Shown here in pieces: positions 6,590 through 15,170 of a stretch of DNA of 18,795 bases (position 1 is its first letter; every line of letters begins with the position of its first letter). The stretch spans positions 1-18,795 of the forward strand of contig JBDVXK010000009.1 in the NCBI GenBank assembly GCA_039964455.1, read 5' to 3'. The notes below the pieces were generated by a model. It saw nothing but the letters and a program-made list of their open reading frames with translations, was not told where the DNA came from and did no database searches. Both the position numbers and the translations under genes were made by a program. The stretch comes from CALJFL01 sp039964455 (GTDB taxonomy: Bacteria; Pseudomonadota; Gammaproteobacteria; Pseudomonadales; Halieaceae).

Positions 6590-8857
6590 ATGATTAACCG
6601 GTTTGCCAACCTTACCAGCCGACTCGCGGCTCTTTTCGCCATTATATTCGCACTCGCGGCATGCGGTGGCGGTGGTGGCGGCGGCGGAGGCGGCAGCTTC
6701 CTGCCGGATGACGGCGGAGATACGCCTGAAAATGGCAGCTACTTCGTAACTCTCGAACTCACCGACGCTAACGGTAACCCCACGGGGACCCTGAGCGCCA
6801 CACAGCCCGCTAATCTCACAGTCACAGTCACTACCCGTGGCAGCAATAAGAATCCTATTGAAGGCGCCGTAGTTACCGCCGCAACCGATACAGCGACCTT
6901 GGTACCGGCCAATGGCAGCGCGCTTACCAATATTGATGGTGTTGCACTGCTGCAGTTGCTAGCTGGCGATACGCAGGGTGCAGGCATTGTTACTGTTACT
7001 GTTGAAAGCCCGGATGGACCTACCGTAGAGGAAATTGGTTTCCAGGTAATACAAGCAGGGTTGCAGATCGGCAGCTTCCAGAACGGCACATTTGTGCCAG
7101 GGGAGATTGACCTGAACCTTGATGAGCTGGTAGCTGGCGGCAGCGCCAGGCTGCGAGTGGCCATCGTTGACGAAAATGGGAATATCACGGACTCGACTGA
7201 GCAAGTCCGGTTTAGCAGCTCCTGCTCGGTAAGCGGTCAGGCTTCTTTCTCCAGCACCGGAGGCGCTGAGATGGTTTCACGATTAACCGTCGAAACCAGT
7301 GAAGGCAGTGCCGAAGCTACTTATCAAACCGAGGGTTGCGCGGGAACTGACGCTATTACTGCTGAGCTTCTCAGTAATGGCGGAACTGCAAGTGCGTCGG
7401 TTGCAATTATGGCGCCAGAGGCAGGCTTCGTTGGCTGGATCACGACTAACCCAATCAATGACAATAATTCTTCGTTGATTGCGCTCAGGGGAACTGGTTC
7501 GGCAAACCGTACTGAAAAGGCTACGGTGACATTTCAGGTATGTACAACCACGCCAACGGTAGACGCTCCTTGTGACCCCATTTCGGGAGCGAACGTCAAC
7601 TTCAGCCTTTCTAATTCACTTGGCGGTATTGCGTTGCAAAGCACCAGCGGCTCCACCGACACAAATGGTGAGGTAGATGCTGTTGTTCAGTCTGGCAATG
7701 TCTCGACATCGGTCTTTGTTACTGCTGAGATTGATGGCGGGGCTGGCAATACTTCCAATGATATCGTTGTAAGTACCGGACTTCCCGACCAAAACTCCAT
7801 AAGCCTGTCCGCCTCGGTGCTAAATGTGGATGGTGCGTTAGACTTCGACGGTCGAACGGCGGAACTCACGGTGCGCCTCGCAGACAAGTTCAATAACCCT
7901 GTTGCAGATGGCACCAGTGCCGTATTTACCACCGAGTACGGTTCAATCGATACGTCTTGCGTCACGGTCAATGGCGGGTGTTCTGTTACCTGGACTAGTC
8001 AAAACCCACGCCTGCCTGTATTCAACCAGGATCTGGTCAGAGATATTGGCGACCCGGATTACGACTGCCTCTCGCATAATGGCACATTTGGTGCCTGCCC
8101 CGACGATCTGGGTCCCATCAGGGGACTGCGGACAACGATTCTGGTGACAGTGGTGGGTGAAGAATACTTCGTAGACTCAAATGGCAACGGCCTGTACGAC
8201 GAAGGTGAGCCCTTTGACAATCTACCAGAAGCTTTTGTCGACCATAACGAAGACGGCGTTTATACCCCGGTAGAGGGCCCGAATTGTGACTCTATATTCG
8301 AGGAATCGCGCTGTGAGGCCGCTGGCGCGGAGGAAACTTTTGTAGACTTCAATGGCGACGGCAAATATAGCCTAAACGTAGATCCATCTACAGGCCAAGG
8401 GGTCTATAACGGCAGCCTTTGCCCAGAAGAAGGCGATGGCGTCTTCTGTAGCCGAGAGTTGGTAAGCACCAGGGACTCTATCGTACTCATCATGTCAGCT
8501 GACAATGACTTCGATATCCTTGTTGCTAATGCCCGAAATAACAGGGCTACGAACACGGTTATGGAGGGAGACCCGTTTGTCGCTTACGTTGCGGACTTCT
8601 ACAATAATCGGCCTTCCGGCGACACCACGATCAAGGTTGAAACCGAAGGCTGTAACCTGCTGACTCAACCTGAGTTCACTGTACCTGGCTCGAATAAGCC
8701 CGGCGCATTTGAACTTCCAATTGCTGTCGATGGTGACGGTGGCGGTGTTGGTACACTAACCATCACTGTCGATGGGGTCACGACCGAGACATTCAATTGT
8801 GTCACTACAGCTCCAGTTGACCCCAACGACGGCGGCGGGCTTAACAACGGCAACTAA
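6590..8857 (+). CDS. Large surface lipoprotein with Ig-like domains and calcium-type loops
   Basis: A protein of about 755 residues. The N-terminus is a lipoprotein signal (FAIIFALAAC, lipid cysteine at residue 25) followed at once by ten glycines, then SFLPDDGG, a flexible tether often seen in marine gammaproteobacterial surface lipoproteins. Three or more bacterial Ig-like (Big_1/invasin-type) repeats follow; they are seen as 'VTLELTDANGNP', 'ARLRVAIVDENGNI' and 'AELTVRLADKFNNPVADGT', each with a later Thr/Val-rich strand set. Residues about 529-595 hold three D-x-N-x-D-G-type loops (DSNGNGLYD, DHNEDGVYT, DFNGDGKYS) that resemble calcium-binding loops. The likely role is adhesive or structural at the surface; the partner is unknown. 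Start: ATG at 6584 is too close to AAGGGG, so ATG at 6590 is preferred. The gene stands alone and ends in a strong terminator. Confidence 0.85.
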   Translation: MINRFANLTSRLAALFAIIFALAACGGGGGGGGGGSFLPDDGGDTPENGSYFVTLELTDANGNPTGTLSATQPANLTVTVTTRGSNKNPIEGAVVTAATDTATLVPANGSALTNIDGVALLQLLAGDTQGAGIVTVTVESPDGPTVEEIGFQVIQAGLQIGSFQNGTFVPGEIDLNLDELVAGGSARLRVAIVDENGNITDSTEQVRFSSSCSVSGQASFSSTGGAEMVSRLTVETSEGSAEATYQTEGCAGTDAITAELLSNGGTASASVAIMAPEAGFVGWITTNPINDNNSSLIALRGTGSANRTEKATVTFQVCTTTPTVDAPCDPISGANVNFSLSNSLGGIALQSTSGSTDTNGEVDAVVQSGNVSTSVFVTAEIDGGAGNTSNDIVVSTGLPDQNSISLSASVLNVDGALDFDGRTAELTVRLADKFNNPVADGTSAVFTTEYGSIDTSCVTVNGGCSVTWTSQNPRLPVFNQDLVRDIGDPDYDCLSHNGTFGACPDDLGPIRGLRTTILVTVVGEEYFVDSNGNGLYDEGEPFDNLPEAFVDHNEDGVYTPVEGPNCDSIFEESRCEAAGAEETFVDFNGDGKYSLNVDPSTGQGVYNGSLCPEEGDGVFCSRELVSTRDSIVLIMSADNDFDILVANARNNRATNTVMEGDPFVAYVADFYNNRPSGDTTIKVETEGCNLLTQPEFTVPGSNKPGAFELPIAVDGDGGGVGTLTITVDGVTTETFNCVTTAPVDPNDGGGLNNGN

Positions 8858-8876
8858 GCCAATGCTATAGCAGTAT

Positions 8877-8905
8877 AAAGGCCGGTTAAAACCGGCCTTT
8901 TTTTT
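8877..8905 (+). terminator. Rho-independent terminator after the Ig-like lipoprotein gene
   Basis: The arms AAAGGCCGGTT (8877-8887) and AACCGGCCTTT (8890-8900) form a GC-rich hairpin, followed by a run that totals eight T through 8905. It lies 20 bp after the lipoprotein stop and separates it from the HD-GYP gene. This is a textbook intrinsic terminator. Confidence 0.95.
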
Positions 8906-8978
8906 GCCCGCTTCTAGTGACTTTGCTGCAAAATATGCTTTAGTTACCACTGTCCGTAAAATCAAGAAGCAGGCTCCA

Positions 8979-11900
8979 ATGAAACCAAAAACCAAACCAC
9001 GCGCTGTCACCATACGCATGACGGTCGTTGTCTTTTTCATGCTCGCAACATTGCTGACGGCCTCTCTCGCGATAGGCCTGCAGTTCTATTTCGGCAGAGT
9101 GATGGCCACTGACGCCGCTACCGAGCTCTATACCACCGCCTCTTCCGGCATCGCCAATAAATGGCGTAATATAGGCGAGCAGAATACAACCGTTATACAG
9201 CTGCTCTCAGAAAATCCGACACTTGCCACTCGCACGGATACAGACCAGCACCTGGCCACACTTGCCGGTGTCATGACCCGCAATCCACTCTACTACGGTG
9301 TCTACCTCGGGCACGCCGACGGCAGCTTCTTTGAACTGATAAATCTGGATGCCAGCGAAACCGCGCGTAAGTCCTTTCGGGCGACTCCCAGTGACAAGTG
9401 GGTACTTGTCAGTATCGATGGGACCGCTAAAGATCGGACGCGGCGTTTCGAATACATGGACGAAACATTCAAGATCCGTATCTTTCGCTCCGAACCGACC
9501 GACTTCAATGTCACCAGCAGGCCCTGGTACTCCGAGGCGCTCAAAGCCGATAACGCCTATGCCAGCCAACCTTATCTCTTTGCACAGCTGGGCGTCCCCG
9601 GTCGCACACTGTCAAAGCAGGTAGCAGGCACGGACTCCGTTATTGGCATCGACATGACCCTGGCGACGGTATCCGAGTTCTTGCGCGAGCAGGATATTTC
9701 GCAGGATGCTGAATTGTTTATTTACAAAGCCGATGGGCAAATCATCGCCTCAAGCCGCGAGGCGGAAAAGGGCCAGTCTCTGCCTGTCCCAGCACTGTCA
9801 CTCTCACAGGAAGAAAAGAATTACATTGCCTCACTACCGCCACTGGTAGTTTCCAATGAAATGGATTGGCCTCCCTATGATTACGCCCTTCTGGGGCAAC
9901 CGCGGGGGTATTCGGTTGATATTCTGCGCATGATTGCCAGCATGACAGGACTGGAGATCTCCTTTGTAAACGGGCTGAGTTGGGGCGAGCTGGTCGAGCA
10001 ATTCAAGGCTGGAAAGATAGACCTACTGCATTCCTTGTTACTCACCGAGGAAAATAGCCAGTTTGGGCTACCCACAAGTAGTTATGAGCGTCTCCCCTAC
10101 GCGTTTGTAACAAAGGCAGATGCCCCCTCCATCAGTAGCGTTAACGAGCTTGCGGAAAAAACACTCACCATACCCAGCGGCTGGTCAGTCATCCCGGTCA
10201 TCAAGGAACGCTTCCCCCAGGTAACTATCGTGGAGGCAAGCAGTACGCTTAATGCGATTGAGCTGGTGTTGGATGGCAGCGTTGACGCCGCCCTCGATAA
10301 TGAAATTATCCTGCGCTATATCGAGAAGCACTACTTTATCAGTGGCATCCGCTACGACATCAACGTCGACCTTGGCTCTGGGGAAGTACCTGAGAATCTG
10401 CACATCCTGGCCCAGCAAGATGCTCAACCGCTGGTAGCAATTATTGATAAGGCGATAGCGGCGATAGGCCCAACGCAGCGCGAGTACCTGAAGCAACAAT
10501 GGCTGGAATACGAAACTAACGAAGTCGCGGCAACTGATGTCACGGTGCCCTCAGATACACTGGTTGCTGCAACCAGTAACCCGGATATGCAAGAGCAGTT
10601 GCTTGAGGTAGAGCTGGGCGATGCGGAATATTTCGCGTATGTCGCAAATCTGGCGGCATTCGTGGATAACGCCCTGTACCTGGGAATGGTGGTACCGAAA
10701 GAGGCGGTCATCGACCCGTTCATGGAAAAAGTTAAGCTGTCCAGCGCCATCACTGCGGGCTTTCTACTACTGCTACTGCCGCTGTCCTGGGCCTTCGCCA
10801 CACCTATCGTGCGGCCTATTCGTCAGCTCGCCATTGAGAACTACAAGGTCCAGCAAAGACACTACGACGATGTACAGCGGGTACCGTCACGGATCACCGA
10901 AATTTACGAGCTGTCCAAATCCATGGTCGAAATGGTCGAGGCCATCAAGGCGCATGAGATAGCTCAACAGGAATTGATGGATGCCTTTATTCAACTCATT
11001 GCCCAAGCCATTGACGACAAGTCGGCTTATACCGGTGGGCACTGTGAGCGCGTGCCGGAGCTGGCACTTATGCTGGCAGAACAGGCTTCTGCTGCGGACG
11101 CTGCACCCTTCAACAACTTCAAGCTGGATAACGAAGACCAATGGCGTGAGTACCGAATTGCCGCTTGGCTGCACGACTGCGGCAAAATCACTACGCCAGA
11201 ACACATTGTCGACAAGGGCAGCAAACTTGAGACCATCTACAACCGGGTACACGAGGTGCGAATGCGCTTCGAAGCCCTGTGGCGCGATGCGGAAATAGAC
11301 TTCCTGAAAGAACTGTTAGAACACCCTGAACGTGAAGGCGAGCTGAAAGAGCAACTGGCACAACAGCAGCAACGACTGCAGGACGATTACGCCTTCGTTG
11401 CGGACTGTAATGTGGGTGGTGAATTCCTCGACCCCGAAAAGCAGGAACGACTGCAGACAATTGCCAGTATTACCTGGCAGCGTCATTTCGACGATCGGCT
11501 GGGGCTGTCACCGGTAGAAGAGATCAGCAAGCCGCCCGAGGAAACTGCCGCCCTGCCCGCCACAGAACCTCTGCTGCAGGATAGGCCGGAACACATCATC
11601 GAGCGCACACGCTCCACCGAATATCCAGCTGAGTATGAAATCAACATGGATATTCCAGAGCACCTGTACAACCTTGGTGAGGTGTACAACCTGTCTATCT
11701 CCCGCGGTACGCTCACCGCCGAGGACCGCTTCAAGATCAATGAGCACATGATAAGCACGATTAAGATGCTGGAGAGCCTGCCCTTCCCCGAGGAATTAAA
11801 AAACGTTCCACGCTATGCCTCTACCCACCACGAAACCATGCGTGGCTCGGGCTATCCGAGGAAACTCCCGGGCGAAAAGCTCAGCATTCCAGAGCGCATT

Positions 11901-12137
11901 CTCGCGGTTGCCGACGTATTTGAAGCGCTAACGGCGTCTGATCGGCCCTACAAAAAGGCCAAGCCTGTGAGTGTGGCTATCGATATCCTCCACAAGATGG
12001 TCGAAGACGAACACATAGACCGCGACTGCTTCGAACTCTTTGTGCGTAATGGTGTGTACAAGGACTACGCGCAGCGATTCCTTGATCCCTCACAGGTAGA
12101 CGACGTTGATGTCAGCAAATATATTGACGCGGCCTGA
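8979..12137 (+). CDS. Membrane HD-GYP c-di-GMP phosphodiesterase with Cache and solute-binding sensor
   Basis: A 1052-residue inner-membrane signalling protein. Order: TM1 (14-34); periplasmic Cache-type domain (about 40-285); a periplasmic solute-binding (SBP_bac_3-like) domain (about 287-512, LPPLVVSNEMDWPPYDY to LKQQWLEYE); the last Cache strands (about 543-585, YFAYVANLAAF...LGMVVP); TM2 (about 588-612); a short HAMP-like linker; and a cytoplasmic HD-GYP domain. HD-GYP enzymes hydrolyse c-di-GMP. Active-site residues seen are H688, H732-D733, K736, H923, H950-H951 and G958-Y959-P960. Between K736 and H923 lies an extra segment of about 160 residues. The start ATG at 8979 has an AGG-type ribosome site; an in-frame TTG at 8904 lies in the terminator and is rejected. 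The porin gene overlaps or closely follows the stop. Confidence 0.93.
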   Translation: MKPKTKPRAVTIRMTVVVFFMLATLLTASLAIGLQFYFGRVMATDAATELYTTASSGIANKWRNIGEQNTTVIQLLSENPTLATRTDTDQHLATLAGVMTRNPLYYGVYLGHADGSFFELINLDASETARKSFRATPSDKWVLVSIDGTAKDRTRRFEYMDETFKIRIFRSEPTDFNVTSRPWYSEALKADNAYASQPYLFAQLGVPGRTLSKQVAGTDSVIGIDMTLATVSEFLREQDISQDAELFIYKADGQIIASSREAEKGQSLPVPALSLSQEEKNYIASLPPLVVSNEMDWPPYDYALLGQPRGYSVDILRMIASMTGLEISFVNGLSWGELVEQFKAGKIDLLHSLLLTEENSQFGLPTSSYERLPYAFVTKADAPSISSVNELAEKTLTIPSGWSVIPVIKERFPQVTIVEASSTLNAIELVLDGSVDAALDNEIILRYIEKHYFISGIRYDINVDLGSGEVPENLHILAQQDAQPLVAIIDKAIAAIGPTQREYLKQQWLEYETNEVAATDVTVPSDTLVAATSNPDMQEQLLEVELGDAEYFAYVANLAAFVDNALYLGMVVPKEAVIDPFMEKVKLSSAITAGFLLLLLPLSWAFATPIVRPIRQLAIENYKVQQRHYDDVQRVPSRITEIYELSKSMVEMVEAIKAHEIAQQELMDAFIQLIAQAIDDKSAYTGGHCERVPELALMLAEQASAADAAPFNNFKLDNEDQWREYRIAAWLHDCGKITTPEHIVDKGSKLETIYNRVHEVRMRFEALWRDAEIDFLKELLEHPEREGELKEQLAQQQQRLQDDYAFVADCNVGGEFLDPEKQERLQTIASITWQRHFDDRLGLSPVEEISKPPEETAALPATEPLLQDRPEHIIERTRSTEYPAEYEINMDIPEHLYNLGEVYNLSISRGTLTAEDRFKINEHMISTIKMLESLPFPEELKNVPRYASTHHETMRGSGYPRKLPGEKLSIPERILAVADVFEALTASDRPYKKAKPVSVAIDILHKMVEDEHIDRDCFELFVRNGVYKDYAQRFLDPSQVDDVDVSKYIDAA

Positions 12138-13521
12138 TCAACCTGCGCTGCGTATGGCAGCGCTCGCAATTGCCATTGCAACATGCAGCGTTGTCGCCTC
12201 AGCCGAGAATGTGGAGTCGCTGGAGGCTAAAGTGCAGCGCCTGGAGGCAGAGCTGTCTGCTGCCCAGACAGCACTAAAAGATGCCCAGGAGGCTGAAGCA
12301 CAAGCCACCGCTGAGACATCAAGATTACTGCAGGAACGCCATGATAGAGACACAGGCGTTAAATTGGGGCCGCTCACTCTGGGTGGCGCCATGCGAGTTA
12401 ACTACGTCTACGGCAGTTACGACACTTCCGACTCCGGACCCAGTCGCGGCGGCCATGGCGGCAATGTAGAACTGGATACCTTTCGCATCAATGCCGCTCT
12501 GGAGCAGGGCCCAATCATCGGCAAGCTGGAGTATCGCTGGTACTCCGCCGGCACCGGCAAGAACTATAATTTCCTGCACACGGGATGGCTAGGCTATCGA
12601 TTCGACGAAGATAGCCATATCGAGGTGGGCCTGAACCGCGTACCTTTCGGTGCCGGGCCCTACGGTATTTCACAGAGTTGGTTTTTCGATCAGAACTACT
12701 ACGTAGGGCTGGCCGACGACCCAGATCTTGGCATTAAGTACAGCACCAAGCTGAATAACTGGTCTATTGATGTGGCCTACTACGCTCGCAGTGAACCCAG
12801 TTTTTCAGGCAGGAGCGCCGACAGTGCACGCTACGGCTACGATGCTGTGCGCTGGAATGAGTCAATAGATGAAGAAGGCAATGTCATCTTCGGCGGCGAG
12901 CGCAATGGCTACCGGGAAGAAAACCAGTTCAACGCCCGGGGTATTTATCACCTGCAACATGAGAAAAGTAGTTCAGATATCGGCCTATCACTGCAGTTTG
13001 GCGACCTGGAAGGCAGGGAACTGGACGACGGTGATCACTGGGCAGCGGCGGCACACGCAGTACACCGGCGCGGAAACCTTACGCTCGGTGCGCAGCTGTC
13101 ACGTTACGAATTCGACATTGACGCTAACAATCCATGGGGCACGGATACCCTGATCCCGATGGGAGCTTATGACTTCGCCTGGCCAGTCGCGGCTGAGGCG
13201 TGGTTACCAGCAGTATCACTCAGCTACAAGATCAATACGGACGCCATCCCATGGCTGGACTACGTGCTGCCCTACATCGAGTGGAGCTCTATCCTAAAAG
13301 ACGAGAGCGAATTCAATGACAGTCAGCTGTTTATCCTGGGCAGCGCATGGGCCAGCGGCGGCTGGTACATCTACAGCGATCTGGCCTATTCAGATGGCAA
13401 CTACTTTGTCGGTGACGAGCGTGACAATTACGGGCGCATAGACGGCGTCGGCGACTTCGGAGTCGCCGGGAATGACAAATGGAACTACCGCTTTAACCTG
13501 AACCTGGGCTATTACTACTAG
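12109..13521 (+). CDS. Porin-like outer-membrane beta-barrel with N-terminal coiled coil
   Basis: A protein of about 470 residues. It has a signal peptide (hydrophobic ALAIAIATCSVVASA), a coiled coil (about residues 35-80, ESLEAKVQRLEAELSAAQTALK...), then a Tyr/Trp/Asp/Gly-rich series of alternating strands and a C-terminal aromatic residue (FNLNLGYYY), the signal for outer-membrane barrel insertion. This layout matches OprO/P-like and related porins that anchor through a coiled coil; the passed solute cannot be told. Start: ATG at 12109 overlaps the HD-GYP gene by 29 nt and gives arginines ahead of the signal core; ATG at 12154 is 17 nt after that stop but has no charged N-region. Neither has a strong Shine-Dalgarno. 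Tight spacing implies co-transcription with the HD-GYP sensor, suggesting linked nutrient sensing and uptake. Confidence 0.82.
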   Translation: MSANILTRPDQPALRMAALAIAIATCSVVASAENVESLEAKVQRLEAELSAAQTALKDAQEAEAQATAETSRLLQERHDRDTGVKLGPLTLGGAMRVNYVYGSYDTSDSGPSRGGHGGNVELDTFRINAALEQGPIIGKLEYRWYSAGTGKNYNFLHTGWLGYRFDEDSHIEVGLNRVPFGAGPYGISQSWFFDQNYYVGLADDPDLGIKYSTKLNNWSIDVAYYARSEPSFSGRSADSARYGYDAVRWNESIDEEGNVIFGGERNGYREENQFNARGIYHLQHEKSSSDIGLSLQFGDLEGRELDDGDHWAAAAHAVHRRGNLTLGAQLSRYEFDIDANNPWGTDTLIPMGAYDFAWPVAAEAWLPAVSLSYKINTDAIPWLDYVLPYIEWSSILKDESEFNDSQLFILGSAWASGGWYIYSDLAYSDGNYFVGDERDNYGRIDGVGDFGVAGNDKWNYRFNLNLGYYY

Positions 13522-13541
13522 GCCAAGTTCAGGTAGCACCT

Positions 13542-13566
13542 CAGAACCAGTAGAACACTGGCTCTG
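13542..13566. terminator. Hairpin between convergent porin and small-lipoprotein genes
   Basis: CAGAACCAGT (13542-13551) and ACTGGCTCTG (13557-13566) pair with one mismatch over 10 bp and a 5-nt loop. It lies 20 bp after the porin stop and 14 bp before the end of the convergent gene. There is no T-run on either strand, so termination strength is uncertain. Confidence 0.4.
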
Positions 13567-13579
13567 TGACAGCTAGCTA

Positions 13580-13786
13580 TCAGGAATTTTCGTTGCGATC
13601 GTTACACTCACCAGAGCCATCTGAGCGCCAGCCATACATAGAGCGATCAGAAGGATCATATTCCATACCCGGGCAGATCGCGTCCATAGTGCCATCACGA
13701 TTTAGATCATAAGGGGAATAGTACATCTGGTTTGATGCGCAACCGGTAACGATCATAAAAGTACTTGCCAATAAAACTAAACGCAT
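13580..13786 (-). CDS. Small lipoprotein with one calcium-type loop
   Basis: A 68-residue protein. The signal peptide and lipobox are MRLVLLASTFMIVTGC, with the lipid cysteine at residue 16, so the mature protein has only 53 residues and likely sits on a membrane face. Residues 27-35 are DLNRDGTMD, a D-x-N-x-D-G-x-x-D loop like an EF-hand or dockerin-type calcium site. Two further cysteines (CPG and GECND) could form a disulphide. The rest is polar and Tyr/Asp/Ser-rich. The start is well supported: GGAG lies 6 nt before the ATG at 13784-13786. It lies 147 bp downstream of the 401-residue lipoprotein gene and may share its transcript. No family recognised. Confidence 0.75.
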   Translation of the reverse strand: MRLVLLASTFMIVTGCASNQMYYSPYDLNRDGTMDAICPGMEYDPSDRSMYGWRSDGSGECNDRNENS

Positions 13787-13933
13787 AAACTACTCCGAGA
13801 AATCCCTATTCAAGCGACTAGAATAGTCAACAAACAACGAACTCGCCAGATTAAAGACCAGCCTCACTACAAAACTGAGACTTGCAGCACACTTTCAAAC
13901 AGAGTCGCTTGCCACCACAGTAGACTACGGTTC

Positions 13934-15139
13934 CTATCTAAGCTTTGTGATTTGAAACAATTCTACTGTGGGGTAAAACCGAACTCGCTCACTAATCTTC
14001 GCATCCTTTATATCCAGAAACACCTGTCGCTGCGTATTCGCCTTGCTTTGCAGGGTTATCAGGTCTCGTGTTTTGTTTGTTAAGGAATACTCTTCTACAG
14101 ATTCACCGCCAGGAAAGCTCACTTCTGACCAGGTTTCACCATTCAGCTCTATAAAGGTACCCAATTGATTCCCAGCTTCATCTGCGAAGTCAATCTGCCT
14201 GACGCTAAAGCCATCGAGCAAAGGCGACGCCCTGTGAATAAACTTCTCTTCGATGAGCTCCCCGGCTGCCGATTTGAAAGACATTACGCCAGATTCCAGA
14301 TTGATCGCGAGTTGCTCAAGGCTTTCATTTTCCTGAAGGGTAAACGTATCTCTATCACGGCTTACGACCGAGTATCGTCCCAAGTTAGAATCCGAATTCT
14401 TTTCCTTTATAGACCAGGTATCTTTGTCGAGCTGAATCAACTCGCCTTGGTAAACCCCCGCTTTATTGCCATAGCCAATCTCTGACACCAGATATCCGCT
14501 GACCTTACTCGAGGAACTGATCAGGCTACCAAAGCTCCGTTCGCCTTCGTCATTTTTCTGTGTCGTTACAGAGCCTGTCATAAAATCCACAATATACTTT
14601 AGAGATGTATCCGGGCTAATAAGAGTGATACTACTCGCTGTGCGAACTAAGTCCTGATACGCATATGTGTCTTCGTCTGGGGAGATTAATGTCCAGTCCA
14701 GCGGTGTTTTTTGCACGAATATATACTCATCATCAGAGCTGTCTTCGAACAAGATATAATTAACAGTCTGAGCCGCAGGAGGCTGGAAACGTGCTTTTAT
14801 CTCGAGACTCTCACCCACAAATAGAGGGTGTAAGTTGGTTACCGCAAACGCACAGGTAGCTTGCGTAGGATTTGTGCAAATCTGAAGTGAATCCCCCAGG
14901 GAATCCTCCCAGCCAACAAACTCAAAGCCTTCACGGGGCTCGGCCGTAAACGTTTCTGAAAAGCTTTCCCCCTCAAAAATTTGATACGTGCAAAAGATAG
15001 AACTGCAATTAGCACCCATATCACTGGTCACACTGCCACCGCTACCGTGTGTGATGGTAACCAGACATCCCCCGAGGTGAGCGAGTCCAAACGCCAGTAG
15101 TAGTGAGCGCAATAGTTTAGTAAATTTTTCCGCGTCCAT
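13934..15139 (-). CDS. Lipoprotein with one bacterial-repeat domain and three tandem internal repeats
   Basis: A 401-residue protein with a lipoprotein signal (LLLAFGLAHLGGC, lipid Cys25). Residues about 32-105 resemble the InlB-B/bacterial-repeat type domain: GSGGSVTS, then paired cysteines, then FTAEPREGFEFVGWED. The remainder holds three copies of a unit of about 70 residues (about 125-192, 217-287, 312-383). Each shows a W inside 'LDW/DTW/ETW', a Y-rich turn, then a 'R-x-x-D/S-x-(I/F)TL' strand and a final 'LD/INL/FM-x-x-G-x-(V/M)(S/T)' strand. I do not recognise a function; a surface or periplasmic scaffold is a guess. ATG at 15137-15139 has AAAGGG 6 nt upstream. It stands alone between the TonB receptor and the small lipoprotein; two 7-bp inverted repeats lie upstream. 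Confidence 0.78.
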   Translation of the reverse strand: MDAEKFTKLLRSLLLAFGLAHLGGCLVTITHGSGGSVTSDMGANCSSIFCTYQIFEGESFSETFTAEPREGFEFVGWEDSLGDSLQICTNPTQATCAFAVTNLHPLFVGESLEIKARFQPPAAQTVNYILFEDSSDDEYIFVQKTPLDWTLISPDEDTYAYQDLVRTASSITLISPDTSLKYIVDFMTGSVTTQKNDEGERSFGSLISSSSKVSGYLVSEIGYGNKAGVYQGELIQLDKDTWSIKEKNSDSNLGRYSVVSRDRDTFTLQENESLEQLAINLESGVMSFKSAAGELIEEKFIHRASPLLDGFSVRQIDFADEAGNQLGTFIELNGETWSEVSFPGGESVEEYSLTNKTRDLITLQSKANTQRQVFLDIKDAKISERVRFYPTVELFQITKLR

Positions 15140-15153
15140 GAGTAACCCTTTTC

Positions 15154-15170
15154 TAAAGGAAAATCCTTTA
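15154..15170. repeat. 7-3-7 palindrome just upstream of the 401-residue lipoprotein gene
   Basis: TAAAGGAAAATCCTTTA is a perfect 7-bp inverted repeat with a 3-nt spacer. It ends 14 nt upstream of the ATG and the ribosome site lies just after it, so it could be an operator or an mRNA hairpin near the start. Function unknown. Confidence 0.45.

Noticed and set aside
6662..6720. Simple-sequence GGC/GGT tract as a phase-variable repeat
   Set aside because: The ten glycine codons mix GGT, GGC and GGA and keep frame in triplets, so slippage would change length but not switch the gene off; it is best read as a tether.
8904..8978. Upstream TTG start for the HD-GYP protein
   Set aside because: The TTG lies in the T-run of the preceding terminator; the ATG at 8979 has a better ribosome site and directly precedes the basic N-terminus and TM1.
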